64,000 nt of DNA from Clostridium sp. C2-6-12 (GCF_009928485.1 NZ_JAABNP010000012.1:1-64000), one strand, 5' to 3'. Positions 50,905-59,763 are shown, counted from the first letter of the stretch. The notes: generated from the sequence alone by a model not told the origin. A program made the numbers and translations.

Positions 50905-52017
50905 ATGAGTATATATAATGTGAATTTAAAAAAAGTTGTTGATGATTCTTATGAAATTCAAATCGGATTTCATTTAATGGATAACTTAGTAGAAGATTTA
51001 AGAAATGATTTGCTAAAAGGAATTTCTAAGTTTGCAGTAATAACAGATAGCAATGTAGAAAATTTATATGCAGGAACAATAGTTAAAAAATTAATTGAAG
51101 CTGGTTATCAAGCAGATATTTTTGTATTTCCAGCTGGTGAAATAAATAAAACAAGAAAAACGAAAGAAAATATAGAAGATGCAATGCTTGAAAAAGGATA
51201 TAGAAGAGATTGCTGTATAATAGCAGTTGGTGGTGGAGTTGTAACTGATTTAGCTGGTTTTGTTGCAGGTACATTTGGTAGAGGTATTCCATTCATTAAT
51301 TATGCTACAACATTGCTGGCGGCTGCAGATGCTTCTGTAGGAGGAAAAACAGCTGTAGATACACCACTTGCAACTAACTTAATAGGACTTTTTAATCAGC
51401 CTAAAAAAGTATATTTAGACATTGCAACTTGGGAGACTCTTTCGAAACGAGAAATATCAAGCGGCCTTGCTGAAACTATAAAGCATGCATGTATAGCTAG
51501 TAGAAATTTCTTTGATTTCTTAAATAAAAACATGGATGAAATATTAAATGTTGAAAAAAAATCGTGCGAATACATAGCAGAGGAAAACTGTAAAATTAAA
51601 GATGGAATTGTCATGAGAGACGAAAAAGAGGATGGTCTTAGAGAAGTGCTCAATTTAGGACATACTGTTGGAAGAGCTATAGAAACTGTTAGCGGATATA
51701 GATTGCTACATGGAGAAGCATTATCTATTGGATTAGTAGCAGAGGTGAAGCTTTCATATAAATTAGGCTATATGACAGAGCAAGAAATGAATGAAGTTAT
51801 AAATCTTCTTAAAAAGGCTAAATTACCAATTGTTATACCTGAATATATAAATAGAGATGAATTAGTTAAGAAATTATATACAGATAAAAAAGTTAAAAAT
51901 GGAAAATTACGATTTGTTATACAAAATGGAATTGGAGATGTTGTAGAATTTAGTAAGGGTGTTTTTGCAACCACAATTGAAGAAAGTGTTGCAAGGGAGA
52001 TCATTATGGATATGTAA
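50905..52017 (+). CDS. aroB: 3-dehydroquinate synthase
   Basis: A 370-residue enzyme of the second shikimate step, converting DAHP to 3-dehydroquinate with NAD and zinc. Motifs: AVGGGVVTDLAGFVAGTFGR (NAD binding), TTLLAAADASVGGKTAVD, GLAETIKHA (metal ligand Glu), and LNLGHTVGRAIE and LLHGEAL (metal ligand His). The position usually held by Gln in TTLLAQ is Ala, a difference from the common AroB. It is isolated from other aro genes, so it may be a second copy or a sugar-cyclase relative. GGGGGG precedes the ATG. Confidence 0.8.
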   Translation: MSIYNVNLKKVVDDSYEIQIGFHLMDNLVEDLRNDLLKGISKFAVITDSNVENLYAGTIVKKLIEAGYQADIFVFPAGEINKTRKTKENIEDAMLEKGYRRDCCIIAVGGGVVTDLAGFVAGTFGRGIPFINYATTLLAAADASVGGKTAVDTPLATNLIGLFNQPKKVYLDIATWETLSKREISSGLAETIKHACIASRNFFDFLNKNMDEILNVEKKSCEYIAEENCKIKDGIVMRDEKEDGLREVLNLGHTVGRAIETVSGYRLLHGEALSIGLVAEVKLSYKLGYMTEQEMNEVINLLKKAKLPIVIPEYINRDELVKKLYTDKKVKNGKLRFVIQNGIGDVVEFSKGVFATTIEESVAREIIMDM

Positions 52018-52102
52018 GTTTAATTTATTTTTAGTAATGTAAATTATGAATTAGTGGGGGCAATAGTTGAGGCTGGAATTAAAAAATAAACGACTCTAAT
52101 AG

Positions 52103-52258
52103 AGGTATATTGCACCGATTATTGGAGGATTCATATTCGCTTAATTTCAGCACAGCATAATCTATGAAAGCGTGGAATTTAAACTTCATCAAAGAAGGGA
52201 TAATAAATATGATTCTGCTTTTTCAGGCGAGTACATTGATTATGAAATTATTTTATAA
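52103..52258 (+). pseudogene. C-terminal remnant of a membrane protein
   Basis: One frame reads RYIAPIIGGFIFA, then TAA at 52142-52144, then FQHSIIYESVEFKLHQRRDN and further to a stop at 52256-52258. The hydrophobic Gly-rich start resembles the last membrane helix of aquaporin-type channels, but the family is uncertain. No start or ribosome binding site is present. Confidence 0.35.
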
Positions 52259-52307
52259 ATAAACTTAATTATAAATAGAGTATGAATAAGCTTATTTATA
52301 AATAAAA
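52252..52307 (+). promoter_or_regulatory. inverted repeat upstream of the GyrI-like gene
   Basis: TTATAAATAAACTT and AAGCTTATTTATAA flank an AT-rich centre. It lies about 30 bases before the gene at 52336 and may be a binding site or promoter structure. Confidence 0.4.
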
Positions 52308-52335
52308 TAAATAGTATAGATAAGGAGAGAATAAA

Positions 52336-52809
52336 ATGAATTACCGAATTGAGCAAAAAGAATCATTTACCATTGTAGGTTTGAAGAAAAGGTTTTCGCG
52401 TGATGAAAGTTTAGGTGAAAATATTGGAAAGATGTGGAGTGGGACATCAGAAGAGACATTTGAACAAATCGTTGGATTGGGCGACACTGAACCATATGGT
52501 TTATTGGGTGTATACAGTGGTATGTATGAAGATAATACAACGGATTATTATATAGCCACCACAACGAAAAAAAACTGTCCTGAAAATTTATGTGAACTTG
52601 TAATACCATCTCTTACATGGGCAGTATTTGAAATATCTGGCCCTATGCCTACAGCTATGGCAGAAGTTTGGGGAAGGATTTTTTCTGAATGGTTTCCTAC
52701 ATCAGGTTATGAGCATGCAGAAGCACCAGAAGTTGAGTGGTACTCCAATGGTGATATGAGTGCAGCTGACTACAAAAGCGAAATTTGGATACCTGTGGTT
52801 AAAAAATAA
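52336..52809 (+). CDS. stand-alone GyrI-like (AraC effector-type) domain protein
   Basis: A 157-residue protein made only of the GyrI-like small-molecule-binding domain: MNYRIEQKESFTIVGLKKRF, SLTWAVFEISGP, EWFPTSGYEHAEAPEVEWYS and SEIWIPVVKK. It closely resembles the effector half of the AraC protein at 16903 (CTWAVFEG, EWFPSSGFEQ, CEVWIPIK), so it may have arisen from it by loss of the DNA-binding part. Stand-alone members bind or degrade toxic hydrophobic compounds. AAGGAG precedes the ATG. Confidence 0.8.
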   Translation: MNYRIEQKESFTIVGLKKRFSRDESLGENIGKMWSGTSEETFEQIVGLGDTEPYGLLGVYSGMYEDNTTDYYIATTTKKNCPENLCELVIPSLTWAVFEISGPMPTAMAEVWGRIFSEWFPTSGYEHAEAPEVEWYSNGDMSAADYKSEIWIPVVKK

Positions 52810-52893
52810 AGTTTATTAATATAAGGGGTTTAAGTGCCACAATTAGTGTATAACATTCTTAAATGATGAATTAATATAATTAAAGATTAAATT

Positions 52894-52936
52894 TAAAATC
52901 GTATTATTCAAGAAGATTGAATTTACGATTTTTTTA
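52894..52936 (+). terminator. terminator-like hairpin of a repeated family, copy 4
   Basis: AAAATCGTATTATTCAAG with an arm ending TTACGATTTTTTTAA. Same family as 1424, 19571 and 31276. Confidence 0.7.
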
Positions 52937-52969
52937 ATGAGTTATTCTAGTAAATTAACAAAATAAGAA

Positions 52970-53022
52970 TAATGCAAAAACTATTTAGCCAAACAATTTT
53001 TGCATTATTTTTCTTTTTTATT
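52970..53022. terminator. terminator hairpin at the end of the XRE gene
   Basis: AATGCAAAAA and TTTTTGCATT form a perfect 10-bp stem with T-rich sequence on the plus side. It may serve both strands. Confidence 0.65.
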
Positions 53023-53039
53023 AACAGAAATTAAAAAGC

Positions 53040-53624
53040 TTACTTTTGGTTTCTTGTAACAAATTCATATTTTTCATATTTTTTTGAATGACCAGGAAGT
53101 ATTTTCTCAGTTGCATTAAGAGAATCCCTTTCATAGGATTTTAAAGTTAGCAACCTATAAAATAGAATTGATAGTTCTTCAATATCTTCTTCAGTTATGT
53201 GGTTTGTTTCTTTAAGAGGGCATAGAGATAAAATAAATTTAAAATATTCACCTGGAGTCATTAATGAAGTCCTTCGATTAAATAAATCAAAAAAATAATT
53301 CTTATCAAGCTCATCCATCTCATTCTCATAAACTTGTCTTTTTTCTTTATCAGCCAAAACATTATTTTCAATATCTTTATCTATTGCTTTTAAAATTCCC
53401 AATCTATTCGAATACAAATTTGCATCATTAACATCTTCTAATAAATCAGAAACATATAAGTTTAAATTATGAGCTATCAATTCTAAAGTTGATATTGTTG
53501 GATTTCTTTTACTATTTTCATAATTATATATAGCATTTCTAGAAAGTTCACATTTGTGAGCTAATTCCTCTTGAGATAAATTCAGTTTAGTTCTATAGAA
53601 TTTGATTTTTTCTCCTAAGGTCAT
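53040..53624 (-). CDS. XRE family repressor-like regulator
   Basis: A 194-residue protein with an N-terminal Cro/CI-type helix-turn-helix (LGEKIKFYRTKLNLSQEELA, then CELSRNAIYNYENSKRNPTI). A C-terminal helical region follows without a peptidase motif. The ATG at 53624 has GAGGAG upstream. It is divergent from a phage-type replication operon, with three related operator sequences in between, and is probably its repressor. Confidence 0.8.
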   Translation of the reverse strand: MTLGEKIKFYRTKLNLSQEELAHKCELSRNAIYNYENSKRNPTISTLELIAHNLNLYVSDLLEDVNDANLYSNRLGILKAIDKDIENNVLADKEKRQVYENEMDELDKNYFFDLFNRRTSLMTPGEYFKFILSLCPLKETNHITEEDIEELSILFYRLLTLKSYERDSLNATEKILPGHSKKYEKYEFVTRNQK

Positions 53625-53657
53625 AATTATCACTCCTCACAAATATTTTACAGATTT

Positions 53658-53763
53658 TTCATACGAATGTAAACGAAAAATGGAAATATTATTAAAAGTA
53701 TATTGACTTCACACAAATGGATACATATAATAAAAATATGGGAATTTCATACAAATGTGTGAA
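53658..53763 (+). promoter_or_regulatory. promoter with three repressor operators
   Basis: TTGACT (53703-53708), 17 bases, TATAAT (53726-53731). Three related sites: TTCATACGAATGTAAACG (53658-53675), TTCACACAAATG (53708-53719, in the spacer) and TTCATACAAATGTGTGAA (53746-53763, a near-perfect palindrome). This is the layout of a phage-type operator region between a repressor and the early genes. Confidence 0.75.
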
Positions 53764-53805
53764 TAGGTGGAATAGAACGAGTGTTTTAGAAGGAAGGGAT
53801 TATAA

Positions 53806-53997
53806 ATGATAAGAAAACTTGAAGGATTAACAGCCAAAGATCTAATTGAAATACTAGAAAATTATCCTAAAAATGCAAAGGTGTGCACCGAAATGTTAGG
53901 AGAGTGTTTTCCAGTAAAACAGGTAGAGCAATGTATTTATTATGATTTTGAAAAAGGTAAAAAAACTGGAGAACATAAGGGTGTTTTGATTAAGTAA
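53806..53997 (+). CDS. small phage-type hypothetical protein
   Basis: A 63-residue protein, MIRKLEGLTAKDLIEILENY, with a Cys pair at residues 27 and 34 and a basic C-terminus. AAGGAAGGG precedes the ATG. It is the first gene behind the early promoter. Small proteins with this T-A-x-D-L-I-E-x-L pattern are common in phage and plasmid early regions, with unknown roles. Confidence 0.6.
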   Translation: MIRKLEGLTAKDLIEILENYPKNAKVCTEMLGECFPVKQVEQCIYYDFEKGKKTGEHKGVLIK

Positions 53998-54134
53998 AAA
54001 AGGGGAGGGGTTATAATTAATGAATTTCAAAATATTTAAGTGTTATATAAGTGTTTGCAATTCATTGGATATAATTCCGTCATGGAGTGGACTTGAAAGA
54101 TTTAGAGTATTTTGTTTAGTGGAGCGTGAAAATA

Positions 54135-55250
54135 GTGTCAGATATAAAATGGATTAAGATAGATAGTCATATATTTGAAGATGAAAAAATTAAATTAATA
54201 GAGACAATGCCAGAAGGAATTATGATCATATATGTTTGGATAAGACTGCTTGTACAAGCTGGCAGAATTAATGGAGGGGGATATGTTTATTTAAATGAAA
54301 ATATTCCATATACAGCAGAAATGCTTGCAGCAATATTTGGAAAGCCTTTAGAAGCAATTAAATCTGCACTTAAAATACTATGTGATTTGGAAATGATAGA
54401 AGTAGCTTCAAACAATGTTATTAAAATAATAAACTGGGAAAAGCATCAAAACGTTGAGGGCATGGAAAAGGTTAGAGCTCAAAATAGAAAAAGGGTAGCA
54501 GAACATAGAGAAAAGAAAAGACAAATCGAACAAGTTTCAAAGGAAAATTCTAGTGAAAATAAAGATAATAATTTTGAAGAAACAAAAGATAAGAAGAATG
54601 AAGAAGAAAGTTGTGGAAATGAAAGTATTAAAACTCAAGAAGCTGAATCTGATATTATAAGTAACGTTACTGTAACGGAACAGAATAAGAAAGAGAATAA
54701 GAATAAGAATAAGAATAAGAATAAGAAGGAGATAAAGAAAGAGAGTGAGAAACTTGAGGTAAAAGAAACGGAATTATCCTTAGAGAAAATCCAAGAAGAA
54801 AATATACAAACTAATGACCATGCTATTCCTCATATGAATGCTAGTTCCTGTGGTGAAACTGCTAATAATGATGATCCTAAAGCTGAAGGCGTTAATTCTA
54901 AAGCATTAGAAATATTATTGCATTATGAAAAGATAACTGGAATTCCAGGAATAATTAATTCTGGCTCCATTGCATTAGCACTTGATATCCATGGAGAAAA
55001 ATATGTAAAGATGGCTATTAACAAGGCAATTGAGGTAAACAAAATTGATATGAATTATATAAATGGAATCCTAAAAAATTGGAGAATGCAAGGATATCCT
55101 AAGGAAGATGTGGAGGTGAAAAAGAATGACCATGGAACCATTGGAAAGAATGGTAAAGCAGATAAGAATGAATTTACAAGAATCAAACCAAAAGAACCAC
55201 GAAGACTTACAGAAGAAGAACGAAAGCGTGTTGAAGAAAAACTCATCTAA
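54135..55250 (+). CDS. phage replisome organiser (DnaD-like)
   Basis: A 371-residue replication initiator. The N-terminal winged helix matches the phage replisome organiser domain (MSDIKWIKIDSHIFEDEKIK, then EGIMIIYVWIRLLVQAG and YTAEMLAAIF). A long charged linker follows, with five tandem AATAAG units (Asn-Lys repeats). A DnaD/DnaB_2-like C-terminal domain has ALEILLHYEKITGIP and YINGILKNWRMQGY. The GTG at 54135 is preferred over the GTG at 54126, since GGAG lies ten bases upstream of it. It would recruit the DnaC-like loader encoded by the next, overlapping gene. Confidence 0.75.
   Translation: MSDIKWIKIDSHIFEDEKIKLIETMPEGIMIIYVWIRLLVQAGRINGGGYVYLNENIPYTAEMLAAIFGKPLEAIKSALKILCDLEMIEVASNNVIKIINWEKHQNVEGMEKVRAQNRKRVAEHREKKRQIEQVSKENSSENKDNNFEETKDKKNEEESCGNESIKTQEAESDIISNVTVTEQNKKENKNKNKNKNKKEIKKESEKLEVKETELSLEKIQEENIQTNDHAIPHMNASSCGETANNDDPKAEGVNSKALEILLHYEKITGIPGIINSGSIALALDIHGEKYVKMAINKAIEVNKIDMNYINGILKNWRMQGYPKEDVEVKKNDHGTIGKNGKADKNEFTRIKPKEPRRLTEEERKRVEEKLI
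54696..54725 (+). repeat. hexanucleotide tandem repeat inside the replisome organiser gene
   Basis: Five perfect copies of AATAAG. The unit is six bases, so gain or loss of copies keeps the frame and only changes the length of the Asn-Lys linker. Confidence 0.8.
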
Positions 55251-55998
55251 AGATAAGTACTCTCAAATGGAATCAAGGGATAACTTAGAAGGACGAAATT
55301 CCAGAGTACGCTCTTCAGTTAAATGTGATAAATGTCAGGATACAGGTTGGATTTTAATACCTCAGGAGCACACTCAGCCGTTAGCCATAACCTGTGATTG
55401 TAGAAAAGTAGAAAAGCTTAGGCATGAATGGAAGGCTTCAGGAATTAATACTGAAATGTCCAAGCATAAATTCTCAAATTTTGAAATCTGGAATGAAGCT
55501 TCTCAAAGAGCAAAAGATACAGCTTTAGCCTATTATAATGACTTTAATGAAGTTAAAGACAGCAGAAGAAATAGTATTTTATTTTGTGGTCAGGTTGGAA
55601 GTGGCAAAACTCATTTAAGTGTAGCACTTGCTATAAATTTTCTTGAAAGAAAGACTAAAGTTGTATATATGCCATATCGTGATGTGATTACAAAAATAAA
55701 ACAAAACATGATAGATGCTGAGTATTACACAAAATTGCTTCACAAATATAAAGTTTGTGAAATTCTCCTTATTGATGATCTTTTCAAAGGAAAAATCAAT
55801 GAAAGTGATACAAATATAATGTTTGAAATAATTAATTATAGATATCTTAAATTTTTACCTATAATAGTAAGCAGCGAATTTTCAATTGATAAATTATTGG
55901 CTTTTGATGAAGGCGTTGGTTCTAGAATATTTGAAATGTGCAAGGACTATGTTGTAGAAGTTGAAAAAGATTTACACAATAATTATAGATTAAAATAA
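55126..55998 (+). CDS. DnaC-like helicase loader ATPase
   Basis: A 290-residue AAA+ ATPase. Walker A is GQVGSGKTHL, Walker B is ILLIDDLFKG, and a zinc-binding set (CDKCQDTGW and CDC) precedes the ATPase domain. This is the IstB/DnaC-type loader that puts the replicative helicase onto DNA. GGAGGTG lies eight bases before the ATG. The first 125 bases overlap the end of the replisome organiser gene in another frame. Confidence 0.8.
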   Translation: MTMEPLERMVKQIRMNLQESNQKNHEDLQKKNESVLKKNSSKDKYSQMESRDNLEGRNSRVRSSVKCDKCQDTGWILIPQEHTQPLAITCDCRKVEKLRHEWKASGINTEMSKHKFSNFEIWNEASQRAKDTALAYYNDFNEVKDSRRNSILFCGQVGSGKTHLSVALAINFLERKTKVVYMPYRDVITKIKQNMIDAEYYTKLLHKYKVCEILLIDDLFKGKINESDTNIMFEIINYRYLKFLPIIVSSEFSIDKLLAFDEGVGSRIFEMCKDYVVEVEKDLHNNYRLK

Positions 55999-56076
55999 AT
56001 TCATTTCATAATATTTATAGATTAAAGTAAATCAGTTTATAGTAACTATAAATTTAAGTTAAGGGAGGAATAAAAA

Positions 56077-56313
56077 TTGAAGAAATCAGGAATAGTAAGA
56101 AATGTTGATAATTTAGGAAGAGTTGTACTGCCTAAAGAAATAAGAAAAGTACTATCCATAAGTGAAGGTGATCCTGTAGAGATTTCACAAGAAAATAATC
56201 AAATAGTAGTAAAAAAATATTATAAAGGATGCATTTTCTGTGGGATGGAAAATGAAGTTACTGAATTTAAAGGAATTAGTATTTGTGGAGGATGTATCAA
56301 GGAATTGGTGTGA
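56077..56313 (+). CDS. AbrB/SpoVT family regulator with C-terminal zinc ribbon
   Basis: A 78-residue protein from a TTG start with AAGGGAGG upstream. Residues 1-50 are an AbrB swapped-hairpin DNA-binding domain (SGIVRNVDNLGRVVLPKEIR). The end carries CIFCGMENEV and CGGC, which can bind one zinc. AbrB-type proteins act as transition-state or phage/plasmid regulators. It is the last gene of the replication module. Confidence 0.8.
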   Translation: MKKSGIVRNVDNLGRVVLPKEIRKVLSISEGDPVEISQENNQIVVKKYYKGCIFCGMENEVTEFKGISICGGCIKELV

Positions 56314-56420
56314 GATAAATTTTATGTGAGATTAATACCTTACAGTTGATACAGTTATTAATGGATATTAAGTAGATGAATATGGATTTTGGATAGTTTA
56401 ATAGAGATTTTAAAATAATA

Positions 56421-56516
56421 AAGGTAAATCAAGTAGAAATGCTAGTTTGCCTTCATTTTTTTGTGCACCAATATAAAAATAGAAGCCCATTCTAGATAAA
56501 ATGAGCTTCTTCTTTC
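56421..56516. terminator. two terminator hairpins between convergent genes
   Basis: The first (56421-56462) pairs AAGGTAAA with TTTGCCTT before a T run. The second (56477-56516) pairs AGAAGC-CCATT with AATGAGCTTCT before TTCTTT. A hairpin with the same AGAAGC/GCTTCT base lies at 59764. Confidence 0.6.
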
Positions 56517-56587
56517 GATATTCTTATCAGATTTACAATCAAATTTAAACAAGTTTTTATGAATGTGTATTTATACATAATATTTTA

Positions 56588-57631
56588 TTATTTTGTATAT
56601 GGATAGTAAGGAATTCTAATTGTATTTCCAGTTTCATCAAATTTATAATTTGTTCCACTTAATGGAGAGGTTCCAGCAACAAGATTTAGTCCTACAGCAT
56701 AAACTGCATTTGCATAATCTGTTGGGTTTTGAATAACAGTTCCCAACATGGAACCTTCTTTAATTAATTCTTCTGTCTTAGGTAAACCACCAATTCCAAC
56801 AACAGGAATGTATTTTGAAGGATCATTTTTGTTAAAATCGTACTTTTGAAGAGCTTCAATGACACCTATTGCCATATAATCGCTATTAGCTATTATTGCT
56901 TCTGTTTTACCATCATGATGTAGCATAACTGCATCAATAGTATCTCTAGCACATATCCTATCCCAATTACAAGAGGTAGAAGAAAGTTCTTGGGTATTCA
57001 CTTGTTCTTCATTTAGAGTTTGAATAGAATATTTACTTCTTGCTATGGTTGCAGGGTCATTAGCAGGACCTTTTATAATTATGTATTGTAATGTATTATC
57101 ATTGTTATGATCTAGAGATGCTTTTTTATTTTTCCATTCATCAGCAAGAATTTTACCTTGTAAAATTCCAGATTGTTCATCATCGCCACCTATAACAATA
57201 GAGCGAGGATAATTTTTGGCTAAATTTGCTAATTGAGTACTTGGTGGCGCAAATATTATAAAGGGAATATTTTTGGAGGATATCATGTTGAGAGTATTGC
57301 TTAAAATATCCAAATTTTGAGTGATTGGCTGAACTACAAAAAGGTCAAAATTTTTAGTAAGTGCTTTGCTAACATTATCATTTTGAGTACTTTGATTTCC
57401 TTTTGAATCAAAAAAGGTAAATTGAATTTTATTAGGCTTTTCTTTTTGGATGTTTTCTAAGCTTTGTTTTACATTAGAAAGAAATAATTCATCAAGATCA
57501 TATAAGAAAACTGCAACATTAATTGGGGCTTTGGTGTTTGAATTTTGTTGAGCATAAGTTTTATATTGTGATGTATATAACAAAAAGCTAAAAACTATAA
57601 TAAATGATAATATTGACTTTAATTTTTTCAT
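56588..57631 (-). CDS. galactose/ribose-type substrate-binding protein
   Basis: A 347-residue exported protein. The ATG at 57631 (GGAGG upstream) opens a signal peptide (KKLKSILSFIIVFSFLLYT) with no lipobox Cys. The mature part is a type 1 periplasmic binding fold with INVAVFLYDLDELFLSNV, DLFVVQPIT, IGGDDEQSGILQGKI and the C-terminal PVVGIGGLPKTEELIKEGSM. No permease or ATPase gene is nearby, so it may be a sensor component or an orphan. It lies 78 bases after the sigma-like gene on the same strand. Confidence 0.75.
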   Translation of the reverse strand: MKKLKSILSFIIVFSFLLYTSQYKTYAQQNSNTKAPINVAVFLYDLDELFLSNVKQSLENIQKEKPNKIQFTFFDSKGNQSTQNDNVSKALTKNFDLFVVQPITQNLDILSNTLNMISSKNIPFIIFAPPSTQLANLAKNYPRSIVIGGDDEQSGILQGKILADEWKNKKASLDHNNDNTLQYIIIKGPANDPATIARSKYSIQTLNEEQVNTQELSSTSCNWDRICARDTIDAVMLHHDGKTEAIIANSDYMAIGVIEALQKYDFNKNDPSKYIPVVGIGGLPKTEELIKEGSMLGTVIQNPTDYANAVYAVGLNLVAGTSPLSGTNYKFDETGNTIRIPYYPYTK

Positions 57632-57709
57632 AGCAGGCCTCCTATAATTAATAAAACACATATTATTAGAGTACCTTAAAGCATAAAATTTATTCATTTG
57701 AATCCAATG

Positions 57710-58282
57710 TTATTGAGCTTGATTTATAGCTTTAAAGAGTTTCTTTAAAATAACATCACGTCTTAGACAAGCTGTTGAATAGCACATATTTTTTATATAG
57801 GAATAAGTTCTTATGGTATTATTTTTGAAAAAAATAAAATCAATAAGAGCCTTTTCCTCTTCATTTAATTTGTTAAGTGCAAATCTAAGCTCTTCATAGT
57901 CACATTCTTCAGAAAATAAATCTTCTAAGCTAATATCCTGACAAATCAACTCACTTTCAACATCAGCATGTAGACTTAGAGCATCGTTGCCATCAGTAGA
58001 GTTTCTTATTTTAGTTTTTTTGATTAAATCATTTAAATTATTTTTAATTGAACTAACAGCATATCCAACAAATCTATGTTTATTTAAATCATATAGCTGA
58101 ATACATTTAAAAAGAGTTTCATAACATTGGTTTTGAATGTCTTGCATATCATACCTGTCAATAAAGGTTCTTTTTGAAATATTAATAATGAAAGGTCTAA
58201 ATTCTTCAGCTAATTTTTCTTTTGAGGTTTTGTCGTTATTTTTGCATTTTGTAACTAGATCTTCTATATATTCGAAATTCAT
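57710..58282 (-). CDS. small sigma-70 family factor (group V / SigO-like)
   Basis: A 190-residue protein with only sigma regions 2 and 4. Region 2 is seen in DMQDIQNQCYETLFKCIQLY and YDLNKHRFVGYAVSSIKNNL, and region 4 in ALNKLNEEEKALIDFIFFKN followed by a degenerate helix-turn-helix. The size and spacing fit group V sigma factors (TcdR, BotR, UviA) and B. subtilis SigO. A promoter-like element upstream (58377-58402) is shared with the DUF1659 and yvrJ genes, so autoregulation and control of those genes is inferred. No anti-sigma gene is visible next to it. Confidence 0.75.
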   Translation of the reverse strand: MNFEYIEDLVTKCKNNDKTSKEKLAEEFRPFIINISKRTFIDRYDMQDIQNQCYETLFKCIQLYDLNKHRFVGYAVSSIKNNLNDLIKKTKIRNSTDGNDALSLHADVESELICQDISLEDLFSEECDYEELRFALNKLNEEEKALIDFIFFKNNTIRTYSYIKNMCYSTACLRRDVILKKLFKAINQAQ

Positions 58283-58376
58283 AAAACACCACCCTTAAAT
58301 CAATTAATAATTAACAGTTGTTAAGAAAATCTCTTTTCAACAATAGTGACAGTCACCACAATTATGTATATATATA

Positions 58377-58402
58377 GGATATATGATAATAGGATAGGTA
58401 TT
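58377..58402 (-). promoter_or_regulatory. shared sigma-type promoter element, sigma gene
   Basis: On the minus strand AAT, 14 bases, CATATATCC. The extended 14 bases CATATATCCTATAT are identical to those before the DUF1659 gene. It lies about 95 bases upstream of the sigma gene start. Confidence 0.55.
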
Positions 58403-58487
58403 CTATATATAAAAAGAAATTATTACAATAAAAAATACATAATAATAAATATTGCGTATTAAACGTTTATGTGTGCCTTACAAAATA

Positions 58488-58496
58488 TGCTATAAT
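58488..58496 (+). promoter_or_regulatory. extended -10 promoter of the SUFU-domain gene
   Basis: AAAATATGCTATAAT ends at 58496; TG at 58488 and TATAAT at 58491-58496. It resembles the -10 part of the repeated promoter elements at 521, 29457 and 32727. Confidence 0.5.
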
Positions 58497-58555
58497 CAAC
58501 TAGTAATAAATTATATGGTAATTTGTTGAAAGAATAAATGAGAAAGGAATTAAAT

Positions 58556-59716
58556 ATGGGCATATTTAAGAAATTATTCAATAAGCAAGATAGAAGTGAA
58601 CCAGAAGAAGTTAAAACAGAGGAGAATAAAATTTTAATAGAGAGCTGGTCTCCAGTCTGTAATATTCAGGCCTTTGTTGAGAAAAGCAAAACTACAGTTT
58701 ATTTTTATTTATGGGTTAATCCAGGAAGTGAAAATAGTATAATTAAGCCATGTTGGGTATGTAATATTGATACTGCAGATGAAAAAAACATTGATTATAA
58801 AGAAATGGATAATGGAATAGCACCTAGAATGCCTTTAGAATATTGCAGTCATAGCAGTAAAGGAATAGATATTGATGAAGAGAATTTATCAATTATTTGG
58901 TTTGAGGAAGGTGATGCAGCAGCATTGCTTCAAAATAATAAACTTTTGGCTGTAATACCAGGCTGGGCTGAAAATGGATTTTATGGATATTCAAGATATG
59001 CTAAAGGAACTGGACCATTTGCATGGGAATTAACTGAGGCTGAAGATAATCTTTATAAAAGGGTAATGAAGAGTAAAAAATATTGGGATTATTTAAAGGA
59101 AGGCTATTTTAAAGAAGTTCAGAATATGCATTTATCAGCTCTAGAAAGTTTTTTTGGGAAATATGAAAATTATTATGCTATAGATAATAATCAGTTTCCT
59201 TCTAAAGCATTGATTACAGGAAATAAGAATAAAGTTAATTATGCATTTACAGCTGGAGTAAGTGTATTATGTCAGCCTAAAATTGAACAATTTTTTGAAT
59301 ATGGTGATGCAAAGCAGCAAAGAAGAATAGAACTAGGATTTGCATGTCGTGATGGTTTTAAAAATAAAAGTGATGATTATATGAAGTTATTAGGTTATAT
59401 AAGTGGACAGACTAATTTTCCATGGCAGGTAATAGCATGGTTAGGAAATGGGCATACAATTCCTTGTAATGCAATTGAGAATTTTGAGGCTGTGTTATTT
59501 ATAAATAATAATATGTTTCCTCAATTTGATTCACCTAAATATGAAAAGTTTATGGATGAAAGAATTAACCTGTTATGGATAATTCCTATAACTAAAGAGG
59601 AATACAATTTTGTTCAGAACAACGATATTGATAAACTTTTTGAAAAATATAAAGGCAATTTGGAAGAGATAATTATATTTGACGAAACTCCTAAATTTAT
59701 TAACTCTGGCGTATAA
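58556..59716 (+). CDS. suppressor-of-fused (SUFU) domain protein
   Basis: A 386-residue cytosolic protein. The C-terminal 180 residues match the bacterial SUFU-like domain: WQVIAWLGNGHTIPC, then FEAVLFINNNM and LLWIIPITKEEY. The N-terminal part (about 25-170) is a DUF2185-like or related beta domain (WVCNIDTADEKN, IIWFEEGDAAALLQ). In bacteria SUFU-domain proteins often act as immunity proteins for polymorphic toxins, but no toxin gene is adjacent. AAGGA lies seven bases before the ATG at 58556. Confidence 0.65.
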   Translation: MGIFKKLFNKQDRSEPEEVKTEENKILIESWSPVCNIQAFVEKSKTTVYFYLWVNPGSENSIIKPCWVCNIDTADEKNIDYKEMDNGIAPRMPLEYCSHSSKGIDIDEENLSIIWFEEGDAAALLQNNKLLAVIPGWAENGFYGYSRYAKGTGPFAWELTEAEDNLYKRVMKSKKYWDYLKEGYFKEVQNMHLSALESFFGKYENYYAIDNNQFPSKALITGNKNKVNYAFTAGVSVLCQPKIEQFFEYGDAKQQRRIELGFACRDGFKNKSDDYMKLLGYISGQTNFPWQVIAWLGNGHTIPCNAIENFEAVLFINNNMFPQFDSPKYEKFMDERINLLWIIPITKEEYNFVQNNDIDKLFEKYKGNLEEIIIFDETPKFINSGV

Positions 59717-59763
59717 TATAGCAACAAAAACTTATGCTAATTAATTTTAAGCATAAAATAAAA

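Noticed and set aside
54687..54727. Possible CRISPR-like repeat
   Set aside because: The unit is only six bases without spacers and is in frame inside a coding linker.
53040..56313. Complete prophage
   Set aside because: No integrase, terminase, capsid, tail or clear lysis genes in the window; only a replication module is present.
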